Source: an uncultured Flavobacteriaceae bacterium
Lineage (GTDB): Bacteria; Bacteroidota; Bacteroidia; Flavobacteriales; Flavobacteriaceae
Assembly: GCA_943787295.1 (NCBI GenBank)
Contig: CALSLW010000001.1
Coordinates: 186,001 to 250,000, forward strand
Length of the DNA stretch: 64,000 nt
Reading direction: 5' to 3'
The translations under genes and the position numbers were made by a program. The notes below the pieces were generated by a model. That model made no database searches. It worked only from the letters and a program-made list of their open reading frames with translations, and had not been told where the DNA came from. Below, piece by piece: positions 10,155 to 20,200 of this stretch (position 1 is the first letter of the stretch; each line of letters starts with the position of its first letter).

Positions 10155-12197
10155 ATGAAACAATTATTACGTTTATTTTACAACAATCAATCCAACTTGT
10201 ACAAAGGGCTTCTCTTTGCTTTTAGTACATTGTTTATCGTTTATCTCATTCCTGTAAAAAATCAATTTGCCTATGATTTTGCAAGAGGAGACAGTTGGCA
10301 ATACGAAACACTTTACGCTCCTTTTGATTTTGCAATCATTAAAAGCGAGGCTGAAATTGAAGGGGAGAAGATCAAGTTTAGGGAAGAAGCCATTGTTTAT
10401 TTTGATGCTGAAAAGCAGGTCAAAGAAAATGTAATCGCAGCCTATTCGCTTAATTTTAAAAATTATTTTCCGTTCCGCGAGGGGAGTAGTAGATACCAAC
10501 GATACTATGATTATGGTCTGGGCTTAATAGAGGTTATCTATGATAAAGGGGTTCTGCCCATCAACTATAATCCTACTGGCGAACTAACTGCAGCTATAAT
10601 TAATGGTCAAGTCGAAATAGATTTACCTTATTCTGCTTTGGTTAATTTGAATGAATTAACCTCCTATTTAAATTTAACCTTAGAAGAAGGGTATAAGCGA
10701 TATGAAAAAGCCTTTTATCAGCTTTTCTTTACTATTCTAGAACCTAATTTAACCTATAATCAAAGTTTTAGTCAGCAATCGCTATTAGAGGTTTATGCGA
10801 AAATTTCTCGCACAAGAGATCTAGTCAGAAAAGGAGAGAAAATCATCCTCAATAATGAAATTATTGATGGGAATAAATGGGACAAATTACGCTCCTTAAA
10901 ACAGCAATACTCTGCCGAAAATTTAAGTGGAGCAAATGCGGTGGGTGTTGTGATAGGCTACAGTGTTATTGTGATGATTCTCCTGTTGATTTTACTTTTG
11001 TTTATTAATCAGTATCGAACAAATATATTTGAAGATAATACAGCTGTCACTTTTATCTTTTTTAATCTCCTCTTTATGGTAGGTTTGAGTATTAGTGTGG
11101 TAAACTTTAATGCTGCCTATTTGTATGCCTTACCAATCTGTATTTTTCCATTGATCACAAAAGCTTTCTTTGACCCACGATTAGGACTTTTTGTGCATGT
11201 TTTAACGGTCTTGTTAATCGGGTTTATTGCGCCCAATAGTTTTGAATATGTCGTTTTGCAAATTCTTGCTGGGATGGTGACCATCTTAAGCGCATCCGAG
11301 CTTTATAAAAGAGCTAATTTATTTATTTCGGTATCACAAATTATTCTAGTTTATATGTTGAGTTACTTCTCTTTTTATTTAATTAGAAGCGGGAATCTGA
11401 GTGATATCGATTACAGTCTTTTTGGCTTATTCTTTATCAATGGTCTGCTCATCCTTTTTGTGCAGCCATTGATATATTTTTACGAGAAGGTTTTTAAACT
11501 CGTATCAGATGTGTCTCTGTTAGAGTTGTCTGACACGAATTCTGTTGTGTTTAAAGAATTGTCGAATAAAGCACCGGGAACCTTTCATCACTCCTTACAG
11601 GTAGCAAACCTTGCCGAAGCAGCAGCGTCTGCCATAGACGCGAATGTCCTTTTAACTCGGGTAGGAGCTTTATATCACGATATAGGAAAGGTGAATAAGC
11701 CTACTTTTTTCTATGAAAATCAACGCGGTAGTGTTTCTCCGCACGATGATCTTTCCCCTAAAGAAAGTGCAAGAATTATTATTGATCATGTTATCGATGG
11801 GATAGAATTAGCAAAAAGATATAATTTACCCGATCGCGTAATCGATTTTATTCGTACACACCACGGAACATCAAAAGTTTATTACTTCTATAAAAAGGAG
11901 CAGGAACTTAATGAGAAAGTAAACGAAAAGGACTTCAGTTACAAAGGGCCAAGGCCTTTTTCAAAAGAAACCGCAATTGTAATGATGGCAGATGGGGTGG
12001 AGGCAGCTTCTAAGAGTTTAAAGGAACCTACCTATGAAACCCTAGCGGCTTTTGTCACAAAAATCATTGACCAGCAAATGGAGGATAAACAATTTATCAA
12101 TGCGAATATCACTTTAGCAGAAATTGAAACGGTTAAAAAAGTACTGCTCAATAAGTTGGTGAATATTTATCATTTGCGAATCGAATATCCAGAATAA
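10155..12197 (+). CDS. 7TM-HD membrane phosphohydrolase (PgpH-like)
   Basis: This 680-residue protein has one N-terminal membrane segment (about 18-35), a large extracytoplasmic domain to about 265, a seven-helix membrane domain (about 265-445) and a cytoplasmic HD domain. The HD motifs are HHSLQVANLAEAAA and HDIGK near residue 508, with a further conserved histidine pair near RTHHGT. The architecture matches the 7TMR-HD family, whose characterised members (PgpH) hydrolyse cyclic di-AMP. That activity is inferred by family, not shown here. Confidence 0.88.
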   Translation: MKQLLRLFYNNQSNLYKGLLFAFSTLFIVYLIPVKNQFAYDFARGDSWQYETLYAPFDFAIIKSEAEIEGEKIKFREEAIVYFDAEKQVKENVIAAYSLNFKNYFPFREGSSRYQRYYDYGLGLIEVIYDKGVLPINYNPTGELTAAIINGQVEIDLPYSALVNLNELTSYLNLTLEEGYKRYEKAFYQLFFTILEPNLTYNQSFSQQSLLEVYAKISRTRDLVRKGEKIILNNEIIDGNKWDKLRSLKQQYSAENLSGANAVGVVIGYSVIVMILLLILLLFINQYRTNIFEDNTAVTFIFFNLLFMVGLSISVVNFNAAYLYALPICIFPLITKAFFDPRLGLFVHVLTVLLIGFIAPNSFEYVVLQILAGMVTILSASELYKRANLFISVSQIILVYMLSYFSFYLIRSGNLSDIDYSLFGLFFINGLLILFVQPLIYFYEKVFKLVSDVSLLELSDTNSVVFKELSNKAPGTFHHSLQVANLAEAAASAIDANVLLTRVGALYHDIGKVNKPTFFYENQRGSVSPHDDLSPKESARIIIDHVIDGIELAKRYNLPDRVIDFIRTHHGTSKVYYFYKKEQELNEKVNEKDFSYKGPRPFSKETAIVMMADGVEAASKSLKEPTYETLAAFVTKIIDQQMEDKQFINANITLAEIETVKKVLLNKLVNIYHLRIEYPE

Positions 12198-12223
12198 ACT
12201 ATCGATAAAACTTCCATAAAACG

Positions 12224-12254
12224 TTGTGTTTTTAGAATGTTCGAATTACATTTG
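12224..12254 (+). promoter_or_regulatory. Promoter of the tRNA cluster
   Basis: TTG at 12224-12226, a 20-base spacer and TACATTTG at 12247-12254 match the Bacteroidetes vegetative promoter. The predicted transcription start near 12258 is about 20 bases before tRNA-Ser. Confidence 0.7.
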
Positions 12255-12278
12255 CAAACCTAATCTAAGATTAGAAAA

Positions 12279-12362
12279 GGAGAGGTGCCAGAGTGGTAAT
12301 GGAGCAGATTGCTAATCTGTCAACGTGTAAGCGTTGCCAGGGTTCGAATCCCTGTCTCTCCG
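12279..12362 (+). tRNA. tRNA-Ser (GCT)
   Basis: Full cloverleaf of 84 bases. The acceptor is GGAGAGG/TCTCTCC (last pair G-T), with discriminator G. The anticodon loop TTGCTAA carries GCT at 12311-12313. A long variable arm (CAACGTGTAAGCGTTG) is diagnostic of a class II tRNA, and the T-arm is CAGGG-TTCGAAT-CCCTG. CCA is not encoded. Confidence 0.96.
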
Positions 12363-12402
12363 CAAAGATTTGAAAAGTTCATTTTATATTGAATTTCCCC
12401 CT

Positions 12403-12477
12403 CGGGGTGTAGCGTAGCCCGGTCATCGCGCCTGCTTTGGGAGCAGGAGGTCGCAGGTTCGAATCCTGCCACCCCGA
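12403..12477 (+). tRNA. tRNA-Pro (TGG)
   Basis: The acceptor CGGGGTG/CACCCCG begins with the C typical of proline tRNAs. The anticodon loop TTTGGGA carries TGG at 12438-12440. The T-arm is GCAGG-TTCGAAT-CCTGC and the discriminator is A. CCA is not encoded. Confidence 0.96.
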
Positions 12478-12491
12478 CAATTGAAATCTTT

Positions 12492-12565
12492 GGTCGCGTA
12501 GCTCAGCTGGATAGAGCATCTGCCTTCTAAGCAGACGGTCATAGGTTCGAATCCTATCGCGATCA
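12492..12565 (+). tRNA. tRNA-Arg (TCT)
   Basis: The acceptor is GGTCGCG/CGCGATC, and the D-arm contains TAGCTCAGCTGGATAGAGCA. The anticodon loop CTTCTAA carries TCT at 12526-12528. The T-arm is ATAGG-TTCGAAT-CCTAT, with discriminator A. It is the third gene of the cluster, 14 bases after tRNA-Pro. Confidence 0.96.
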
Positions 12566-12590
12566 CAAGTAATTTTTTAATTACAATTAT

Positions 12591-12626
12591 AAACCCTTGT
12601 AGAGCAAATTCATACAAGGGTTTTTT
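12591..12626 (+). terminator. Terminator of the tRNA cluster
   Basis: AAACCCTTGTA (12591-12601) pairs with TACAAGGGTTT and leads into a TTTTTT run ending at 12626, 26 bases after tRNA-Arg. Confidence 0.85.
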
Positions 12627-12901
12627 ATTTGACAACAATTTATTTTGTTCGATTATTGCTTGATAAATACATATTATCACTCCCATAAAAGTAAAATAAA
12701 TTACCCCTGCCAAGGGCTTAGTTCGTCCCCTAGCAAAGTAGGTAAGTGGGGAAAATTAGTAATTGTATGATAGTGTGAAAATTCAATGCCTTCTGCAATC
12801 ATTATTCTTATATAATGCAGCCTTCTCAATCAAGAATTAAAAAGTTGATTTCCTTTAGCAATCAATAAATAAACTTTAAATTCGACACTTATTGAATTAG
12901 A
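12627..12901. other. Intergenic stretch without a gene
   Basis: No convincing ORF on either strand. A short GC-richer island at 12703-12763 can form small hairpins (for example CCTA-GCAAAG-TAGG) and has CCCC/GGGG tracts that could pair over a longer range. No terminator or known RNA family is recognised. Confidence 0.4.
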
Positions 12902-13348
12902 ATGAAATATTTTAAGTACACTTTATTTACATTATTGAAGCTACCTGCCGCATGGATTTGTGGCGTGCGATTAACCCATATAGACGATCAAGGCGCTACG
13001 GCCAGCGTCAAACACCGGTGGATCAATCAAAACCCCTACAGTTCGATGTTTTGGGCAGTACAAGGAATGGCAGCAGAGTTCCCCACTGGGATTCTCTTGA
13101 CAAAAGAGATTAGGGAATCGGGGAAAAATATTTCTATGCTGGTTTTGAACAACAAAGCGACTTTTACGAAAAAAGCTACAGGAAGAATCATTTTCCATTG
13201 TGATCAAGGCGAACAAGCGCGCAATGCCATAAAGACCCTTGTTGAGACGGGAGAACCACAAACAGTTTGGTTACATGCTACTGGAATGAATCAACAAGAT
13301 CAAATGGTATCTAAGTTTTCTTTTGAATGGACTTTATTATTAAAATAG
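12902..13348 (+). CDS. DUF4442 (hotdog-fold, thioesterase-like) protein
   Basis: This 148-residue protein has the DUF4442 pattern: an N-terminal helix, VRLTHIDDQGATASVKHRWINQNPYSSMFWAVQGMAAE split across two strands, and the central hotdog helix. DUF4442 proteins are related to PaaI-type thioesterases, but no substrate is known. It lies four bases upstream of the nitronate monooxygenase gene, so the two are almost certainly one operon, perhaps linked to degradation of a small acid or CoA ester. Confidence 0.75.
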   Translation: MKYFKYTLFTLLKLPAAWICGVRLTHIDDQGATASVKHRWINQNPYSSMFWAVQGMAAEFPTGILLTKEIRESGKNISMLVLNNKATFTKKATGRIIFHCDQGEQARNAIKTLVETGEPQTVWLHATGMNQQDQMVSKFSFEWTLLLK

Positions 13349-13352
13349 TAAG

Positions 13353-14327
13353 ATGAAAGCAGCCTTTATAGACCAGTTGTCTCTTCCCGTTGTTGCGGCT
13401 CCAATGTTTCTTATCTCAGGCCCACAATTGGTCATTGAGTGTTGTAAAAATGGAATTGTAGGAACTTTTCCAGCCTTAAATCAACGTACCACAGACGGTT
13501 TTGAGTCTTGGGTAATAGAAATAAAAGAGGCCCTCGCTGCTTTTGAAGCAGAGACGGGGAAAAAGGCAGCACCATTTGGAGTGAATTTGATTGTACATCA
13601 ATCTAACCCTAGGGTAGAAGCAGATTTAGCCATTTGTGTTAAGCACAAAGTCCCCTTGATTATTACTTCTTTAGGCGCTGTTACACAATTGGTTGATGCG
13701 GTGCATAGCTATGGCGGTTTAGTCTTTCATGATATCATTAAAAAGCGTCATGCCGAAAAAGCAGCAGAAGCTGGTGTAGACGGCTTAATCCTGGTTTCTG
13801 CGGGTGCAGGTGGGCATGCAGGGGTGACCAACCCTATGTCACTCGTGGCAGAAGTTCGCTCTTTCTATAATAAAACCATTCTATTGTCGGGTTGTATTTC
13901 AAACGGTAGAGATGTCGCATCTGCCTTACAAATGGGGGCCGATTTAGCCTATATGGGCACTCGCTTTATCAATGTGGAAGAGTCTAATGCTGATGATGGC
14001 TATCGCCAAATGATCATCGACAGCAATGCCAGTGATATTGTTTATACCGCTGCGGTATCTGGGGTGAGCGCGAATTTTTTACGCCCTAGTCTTGAAGCCA
14101 TGGGAATCACAGAAGAAATGTGGGGTAACTCAAAAAAAATTGATTTTGGCAGTGAATTAGATGCAGCTAAAGCCGAAGCAAAAGCATGGAAGACCATCTG
14201 GTCAGCAGGGCAGGGGGTAACTTCGATTAGCAATGTCTTGCCAGTAAAAGATCTAGTCCAGCAAATGAAGCAGGAATTTTTGGCTTCCATAGAGGCCTTG
14301 CAACAATTGGCCAAACGCTATCGCTAG
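13353..14327 (+). CDS. Nitronate monooxygenase family FMN enzyme
   Basis: This 324-residue TIM-barrel flavoprotein has the N-terminal APMF segment, the glycine-rich phosphate-binding loop (LVSAGAGGHAG at about 149-159) followed by LLSGCISNGRDVASALQMGA, and MGTRFI. These are typical of nitronate monooxygenase/2-nitropropane dioxygenase enzymes, which oxidise alkyl nitronates with O2. Related enoyl-reductase-like enzymes share the fold, so substrate specificity is uncertain. It is translationally close to the DUF4442 gene. Confidence 0.85.
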   Translation: MKAAFIDQLSLPVVAAPMFLISGPQLVIECCKNGIVGTFPALNQRTTDGFESWVIEIKEALAAFEAETGKKAAPFGVNLIVHQSNPRVEADLAICVKHKVPLIITSLGAVTQLVDAVHSYGGLVFHDIIKKRHAEKAAEAGVDGLILVSAGAGGHAGVTNPMSLVAEVRSFYNKTILLSGCISNGRDVASALQMGADLAYMGTRFINVEESNADDGYRQMIIDSNASDIVYTAAVSGVSANFLRPSLEAMGITEEMWGNSKKIDFGSELDAAKAEAKAWKTIWSAGQGVTSISNVLPVKDLVQQMKQEFLASIEALQQLAKRYR

Positions 14328-14380
14328 TCTCGTGTAATCCTAATGGATAAATTTGTTTTCACCAACCAACTAACCGTTGA

Positions 14381-15469
14381 TTAAATATCCTTTGTCAAGG
14401 ATTGAACAATCTTATTATCGGCATAAAAGGCCTTAAAAATGACCTTTAATGCGGTATAACACGGAATGGCAACAATAAGGCCTATGGTGCCAAAAAGAAT
14501 TCCCGCCATCATAATGACAATAAAAATTTCTAAGGGATGTGATTTCACTGAAGTAGAGAATATATACGGCTGACTAAAGAAATTATCGATTATTTGCCCT
14601 ATGGTAAAACCGATCATGACATAAATACTTTTCGGTAAGATCACGCTGCTAAAATCTGCATCAAGATTTGCCGTCATAGTAAGAACTAACATCAATACTG
14701 CTCCAATCAATGGGCCTACATAGGGGATCAAATTGAGTAAGGCGCATAAAAAAGCAATGATCATGGCATTTTTGATCCCAAAGATGCCCAACACTATACT
14801 GTAAATCACAAAAAGAATTGTAATCTGTAAGAGAAGTCCTATAAAATAACGCGATAAGAGGTCTTTAATTTTTTCAAATGAAGCCTTGATTCTTGGGTGA
14901 TTTTTAGTTGGGATAAATAGAAAGACCGTTCGCTGCATTAGCTGCGCGTCTTTCAATAAAAAGAATGAAATAAAGATGATCGAAAAAAGGGCTATGGTAA
15001 ACCCACTAAGCCATCCTAATAACGCATTAAGGAACTTTGGTAAAGCATCAAGATTAAGGGTGTTCATCCAGTCTTTTTCTAAAAACCAGTTTTTCCAGTT
15101 GGCTTGATCCCAATTAAAATAGGTGGAGATTTCTTCAAAAAGACGAGTGATTTTGACTTCCAAAGCATCGACATCCAGTAAGGACAAATTCTCCCCTTGT
15201 TGTAAGATTAATGGAATAAAAAGAGAAATTAACCCAAAGATCATAGTAATAAAAAAGATCATGGTAGAGACTACAGCTAGGGTATTCCCAAATTTTAATT
15301 TTTTACTTAAAAACACGGTTATAGGTCGCCCTATCAAAGAGATTATTGCTGCAATTATAACATAGGCAATAAGCGATTGTAGCAAGTACAGCGCATAGAA
15401 CCCTACCGCAATAAGAAATAGATATAAAATGGCTTGAAGGATCCCTTGTGCAATAGAAGATGATTTCAT
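14381..15469 (-). CDS. AI-2E family membrane permease
   Basis: This 362-residue integral membrane protein has paired N-terminal helices (about 12-80), a soluble insert (about 85-140) and four to five C-terminal helices. Its segments NLIPYVGPLIGAVLMLV and SHPLEIFIVIMMAGILFG are the signature of the AI-2E transporter (YdiK/TqsA/PerM) superfamily. Members include autoinducer-2 exporters and ion antiporters, so the cargo is unknown. It is the last gene of a minus-strand run, 22 bases after rsmE. Confidence 0.85.
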   Translation of the reverse strand: MKSSSIAQGILQAILYLFLIAVGFYALYLLQSLIAYVIIAAIISLIGRPITVFLSKKLKFGNTLAVVSTMIFFITMIFGLISLFIPLILQQGENLSLLDVDALEVKITRLFEEISTYFNWDQANWKNWFLEKDWMNTLNLDALPKFLNALLGWLSGFTIALFSIIFISFFLLKDAQLMQRTVFLFIPTKNHPRIKASFEKIKDLLSRYFIGLLLQITILFVIYSIVLGIFGIKNAMIIAFLCALLNLIPYVGPLIGAVLMLVLTMTANLDADFSSVILPKSIYVMIGFTIGQIIDNFFSQPYIFSTSVKSHPLEIFIVIMMAGILFGTIGLIVAIPCYTALKVIFKAFYADNKIVQSLTKDI

Positions 15470-15491
15470 GACTTAAAGATAGGAATAAAAA

Positions 15492-16190
15492 TTATTGTGT
15501 TTTTAAAGCCACGGTGTGGACGGCAACTATTGCCGCTGTTTCTGTGCGTAAACGTTGCTCCCCAAGACTAATCGCCTTATAGTTGTTTTCTATGGCCATG
15601 CTAACTTCTTGAGCGCTAAAATCTCCTTCTGGGCCGATTAATACAGTAATATTGCCTTTAGGCGCTATCGCACCAAAGAAGCTTTCTTTTTCTCCAGGGT
15701 GGCAATTAGCGATGTAGCCCTTTGGTTGCGCAGCAACAAAATCTTTAAATGAAGTTAGTGGATTGAGTACAGGCTTGTAAAATTGTTTGGATTGCTTGAG
15801 GGCCGCTACAATAATCTTATCCAATCGTTCTGCTTTGATTACTTTTCGTTCAGAATGGGCACATAAGAGTGGCGTGATTTGATGAACCCCAATTTCTGTC
15901 GCTTTTTCAAGAAACCACTCAAAACGGCTGATGTTTTTTGTGGGTGCGACAGCCAGATGTAATTGATAGAGTAGCGGGGGATGAAGGATTGTTTGAATAG
16001 TATTCCCGATGACTTTACTTTGACCTATTTGTTCTAATTCAATCGTCATTTCAAGTCCTCTCCCATTAGTGACTTGTAATTGATCTCCAGTAGTTTTACG
16101 CATCACTCTAGCGATGTGCTTGCTCTCTTCTTTAGGGAAAACAATCCTTTTATCTGTTTGCGTTAAATCAGGAAGGAAGAATAAATCCAT
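15492..16190 (-). CDS. rsmE: 16S rRNA (uracil(1498)-N(3))-methyltransferase
   Basis: This 232-residue SPOUT methyltransferase modifies U1498 of 16S rRNA. It has an N-terminal PUA-like domain (about 15-70) and the knotted SAM site IGPEGDFSAQEV followed by SLGEQRLRTETA, the characteristic RsmE C-terminal signature. Its start codon directly follows the tsaD stop (no spacer), so the two are co-translated. Confidence 0.95.
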   Translation of the reverse strand: MDLFFLPDLTQTDKRIVFPKEESKHIARVMRKTTGDQLQVTNGRGLEMTIELEQIGQSKVIGNTIQTILHPPLLYQLHLAVAPTKNISRFEWFLEKATEIGVHQITPLLCAHSERKVIKAERLDKIIVAALKQSKQFYKPVLNPLTSFKDFVAAQPKGYIANCHPGEKESFFGAIAPKGNITVLIGPEGDFSAQEVSMAIENNYKAISLGEQRLRTETAAIVAVHTVALKTQ

Positions 16191-17213
16191 TTATAGCGGT
16201 AGTCTTGCGGTGGCACTTTGGTCTAATGCCCCAAAACGCTGTTCATTAAACTTGAAATAACCTACAATTCCTATCATTGCGGCATTGTCTGTGGTGTAGG
16301 CAAAAGGCGGTAAATGCACCCTCCAGTTATATTTAGTTGCTGCATCTTTGAGTTTATTGCGTAAACCAGAATTTGCAGCAACTCCACCACCGATGGCGAT
16401 TTCTGTGATTCCAGTATGTTCTATTGCGCGTTTTATTTTTTCAAAGATAATTTCAATCAAGGTGTATTGAATCGAAGCGCATAGATCGGCTAAATTCTCT
16501 TCGATAAACGAAGGGTTTTTTTGTTGATTCTTATGTAAGAAATTAATTACCGCAGTCTTAAATCCACTGTAACTTACATTGAGCTCTGGCGCTTTTGGGA
16601 TAGGAAATTTAAATGCTGCAGGATTCCCTTCTTTCGCGTGACGGTCAATATGGGGTCCCGCAGGATAACCTAAGCCCATTACCTTTCCGCATTTGTCAAA
16701 TGCTTCTCCGATAGCGTCATCTAATGTTGTACCTAATTCTTCAAGACTAAAATGACTACTTACTCTTACAATTTGGGTATGACCTCCAGAAACAGTTATC
16801 CCTAAAAATGGAAAGTTAGGGGTGGGGTGTTCGTCTTGAATAAAATGACTGAGTAAATGTCCTTGAAGGTGATTCACCTCGATTAACGGAATATTGAGAG
16901 CCATGCTTAGGGACTTGGCAAAAGAAGTACCGACCAATAATGATCCCAAAAGTCCCGGTCCCCGGGTATAAGCAATCGCGCTTAAGTCTTTTTTGTCGAT
17001 TCCAGCCTTTTTTAGGGCTTGATCCACCACAGGAACAATGTTTTGTTGATGGGCTCTTGAGGCAAGTTCTGGAACAACCCCTCCATAGGCTTCGTGGATC
17101 GTTTGATTAGCGATGATATTGGATAAAACCAAATCGTTTTTTAACACTGCAGCAGCAGTATCATCACAAGAGGATTCAATGGCTAAAATATAGCATGGTT
17201 TTTGTTCAATCAT
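16191..17213 (-). CDS. tsaD: tRNA N6-adenosine threonylcarbamoyltransferase TsaD
   Basis: This 340-residue ASKHA-fold protein transfers threonylcarbamoyl to A37 of ANN-decoding tRNAs with TsaB/TsaE. It has the N-terminal phosphate motif ESSCDDTAAAVL, the metal-binding HLQGH near residue 120 and the C-terminal ADP-binding GGGVAANSGLR and DNAAMIG. The length is standard. It heads the operon tsaD-rsmE-permease and is divergent from the TamB-like gene. Confidence 0.96.
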   Translation of the reverse strand: MIEQKPCYILAIESSCDDTAAAVLKNDLVLSNIIANQTIHEAYGGVVPELASRAHQQNIVPVVDQALKKAGIDKKDLSAIAYTRGPGLLGSLLVGTSFAKSLSMALNIPLIEVNHLQGHLLSHFIQDEHPTPNFPFLGITVSGGHTQIVRVSSHFSLEELGTTLDDAIGEAFDKCGKVMGLGYPAGPHIDRHAKEGNPAAFKFPIPKAPELNVSYSGFKTAVINFLHKNQQKNPSFIEENLADLCASIQYTLIEIIFEKIKRAIEHTGITEIAIGGGVAANSGLRNKLKDAATKYNWRVHLPPFAYTTDNAAMIGIVGYFKFNEQRFGALDQSATARLPL

Positions 17214-17233
17214 TTAGTAACTTTATAGCATTG
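17201..17233 (+). promoter_or_regulatory. Predicted promoter of the TamB-like gene
   Basis: TTTG (17201-17204), a 21-base gap and TAGCATTG (17226-17233; one mismatch to TAnnTTTG) predict a start near 17237. That is only 15 bases before the ATT codon that would restore a full N-terminal anchor in the TamB-like gene. Confidence 0.4.
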
Positions 17234-17299
17234 TAAAATTACTCATTTCTCATTAAAAATCTGCGTAAAATACTCGTCTTCCTTTCAGCGATAATTATA

Positions 17300-20200
17300 T
17301 TGTTGATGATTGCTTTTAGTTTGTTTTTCTCTTCAGAAAAAGTCCAAACAAGAGTGGCGAACTCTATTACCAAACAATTGAATTCTTCTTTTGAAACAAA
17401 TATCAAAATAGGAAGTGCTAAAATTGATCTAAGCGGACGAATCAGTTTAGGAGAAGTTTTAATTAGAGATCACAAGAAAGATACCTTGTTTTATGTACGT
17501 CAACTTAAACTTAAGTTAAATGAGTTGGAAGGGGTTTTAAAAGGAGATTATCAGTTTTCTTCCCTCGGTATTGCGCAACCCTATTTATCGATCAAGACTT
17601 ACCAAGAAGAGCAAAGCTCCAATTTGCAACAGTTTTTAAACAGACTCAAAAGGTCCTCAAAAAAGCAAAAACCTTTTTTAGTTAATGTAGACCAGCTTAA
17701 TCTAGAAAATGCAAGACTAATTCTCACAGATCAAAACAAAGCATCTTCGTTTGGTTTTAAAAACATCAATGCAAGCATTGCTAAGATATTACTCAACGAA
17801 AATCAACTTACTGGGCAAATAGCACAACTCAATTATCAATCTCCTCATGTAGAAGATTTGACAGACTTGAAGGCGAAATTAAATTTCACTAAAGAAACAC
17901 TCCACTTAGAAGATTTTGAAATTGTAACCCCTAACGGTCAAATGGCAGGAGAACTTAAGATCAATACCCCAAAGTTCTCTTTAGACCAAATCATGGAGGA
18001 GGGGATGTTCTTAGTTTCTTTTAAAGAAGCAGATTTATCTACCACATTATTTAACTCTACTTCTGTAAAGCTACCATCAGGAAAGATAAAATTCAATGGA
18101 GTTGCAACTGGCCCTCTAGATCAACTCAAAGTAAAGTTGACCGCCCAGACAGATAAAAACAGCCGTTTTGAAGGTGATCTTTTATTGCGCTACAGCAAAG
18201 AAAAAGGGATATTTTTAAAGGGAAGAAATGTTGTTGCCTCAATTGACCTAGAGGATGTTGATCGTTATACTAACGTCTTGTTTCCACAAGAACACCCTAT
18301 ACATCAATTCAATTTAGCCCGTTTAGAGCTTGAGGGAGCGTTTGATTTTAGAAAAGATCAATCTTTTACTAGTTCCCTTTCTATGGTTTTAAACGAAGGA
18401 ACTGTCAAAACTGCAATGCAGCTAGAAAAGCAAGGGGTAGATTGGACCTTTGCTCAACAATTACAATTTAATGATCTAGGAAAAGGGAATTTATTTAAAT
18501 CACTACCTTCTTTGGATTTAATCAATGGTAAAGTGCAGTTAACGGGCACAATAAAAGATTCAAAATTGTATAGTTTTGATTGGGACAGTCAATTAAACTC
18601 GCTACAATGGAATAGTATTGTCTACCAAAACATAAGCTTGAATGGAAAAAAGGATGCAGAAGCATTTGATCTTGCTTTGCGTTTAAATGATCCCAGGATC
18701 ATATTAAAAAGTAAAGTTTCTCAAGAGTTGCTTTCAGCAGAAAAGAAACTTGTTGTAAAAAGTGAAATAGAGCGATTAGATTTGTCTGCTTATGGGTGGA
18801 CCCCACCAGATGATGATGTTCGCCTTGCCACCCATTTAACTTTTATCGGAAATCAAAACGCTTTAAAAGAAGTTCGTTTTCAAAACACCCTAATAGAAAG
18901 CAAAGAAGCTAAAAATGATTTTATGGATTTTGCGCTTTACTTTTCTTCCATAAACGGTTTAAATAAAGTAACCCAAGAGGGGTCTGATTTATTTCAGTTT
19001 TCACTAGCGGGAAAATTCACCTATCAAAATCTCCCGCGATTGTTAGAAAGTTCGATTCGCGAAGCCTTATTATTGCCCTATGAAAAAGTAATAGCTAAAG
19101 AAGAGCAATTTGAATTTGGTTTAACCTTAAACAAAAAAGCCCTACAAGCACTTTATCCTGCTGTTGAAACCCCTAATAACATCTCCCTTAAAGGGAAGAT
19201 AAGCTCGATTAAAGGTGCTTCTAGTTTATCCTTTGATTTGCCTTATATTCTTTATGAAGGGTATACAGTAGAAGGTTTGTCTTTGAATACCCTAGCAGGA
19301 AAATCAAACGATTTAACTCAATTTAAAGCCGATAGGGTTAAGGGTAACAACATTAATATTTCTCAGGTTGAATTTTTTATAAGAGCAGTTGATGAAAAAC
19401 TAAAAGGACAATTTACAGGAGGCTTTGGCCTAAATAACATCAATCAATTTGCTGTTGACTTTACCTATGATCAAACCCTAAATAATGGACTTTTTCAATT
19501 GGACCAAGCGAAGGTGGATTTAGATGGAGATCTTTGGCAATTGACTAAGAATAAGCGCAATAATTTCATTTACAACAGTGCAACAAAAGAATTTATTGTA
19601 AACGATCTGGCCTTGTCAACCGTTGATCAGTCATTCGAAATAAATGGGGCATATCAAACAAAAGACAATTTTTCGCTAAAACTAGCGACTAATCAACTCA
19701 CTTTAGAAAAGATTTTACCGAAAGGCGATAAGTTTAACTTTAAAGGAACACTGTCCTCTAGCTTTTCCATCATTCAAGGGCAAGATCAACAGTTATTAGA
19801 TACAGACTTAAAAGTGGAGTCCCTTGTAATTAATGGAACTCCCATGGGAGACTTTTCACTTGAAGTAGGGGGGAGTTCTCAGCTAAAAACCTATCAGGTA
19901 GAGACATCCTTAAGAGCAGCAAATAAAGCATTGTTAAGTGGATCTGGTAATATTTTTATGTCAGATGCAAGCCCTAAAGTTGATGTTGATTTGCAATTGG
20001 AAGACTTAGATATGTCTTTTCTCTCTGCATTAGGAAAAGGTAAAATAACAGAGATTAAAGGGTTTATGAGCGGGGACTTAAATCTCTGGGGAGCCCTTGG
20101 TGATTTAAAGATTAGGGGGGATGCAAATTTAAATCAGATGGGGATGTATATCCCTTCAACTAATACGCGTTATCAGTTAGTCGATAACACCAAGGTTCAA

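Noticed and set aside
12423-12713. 96-codon minus-strand frame over the tRNA cluster (contains IAIGFEPMTVCLEGRCSI and GRIRTCDLLLP)
   Set aside because: The translated words are reverse readings of tRNA-Pro and tRNA-Arg; three complete cloverleaves explain this DNA, so the frame is an artefact.
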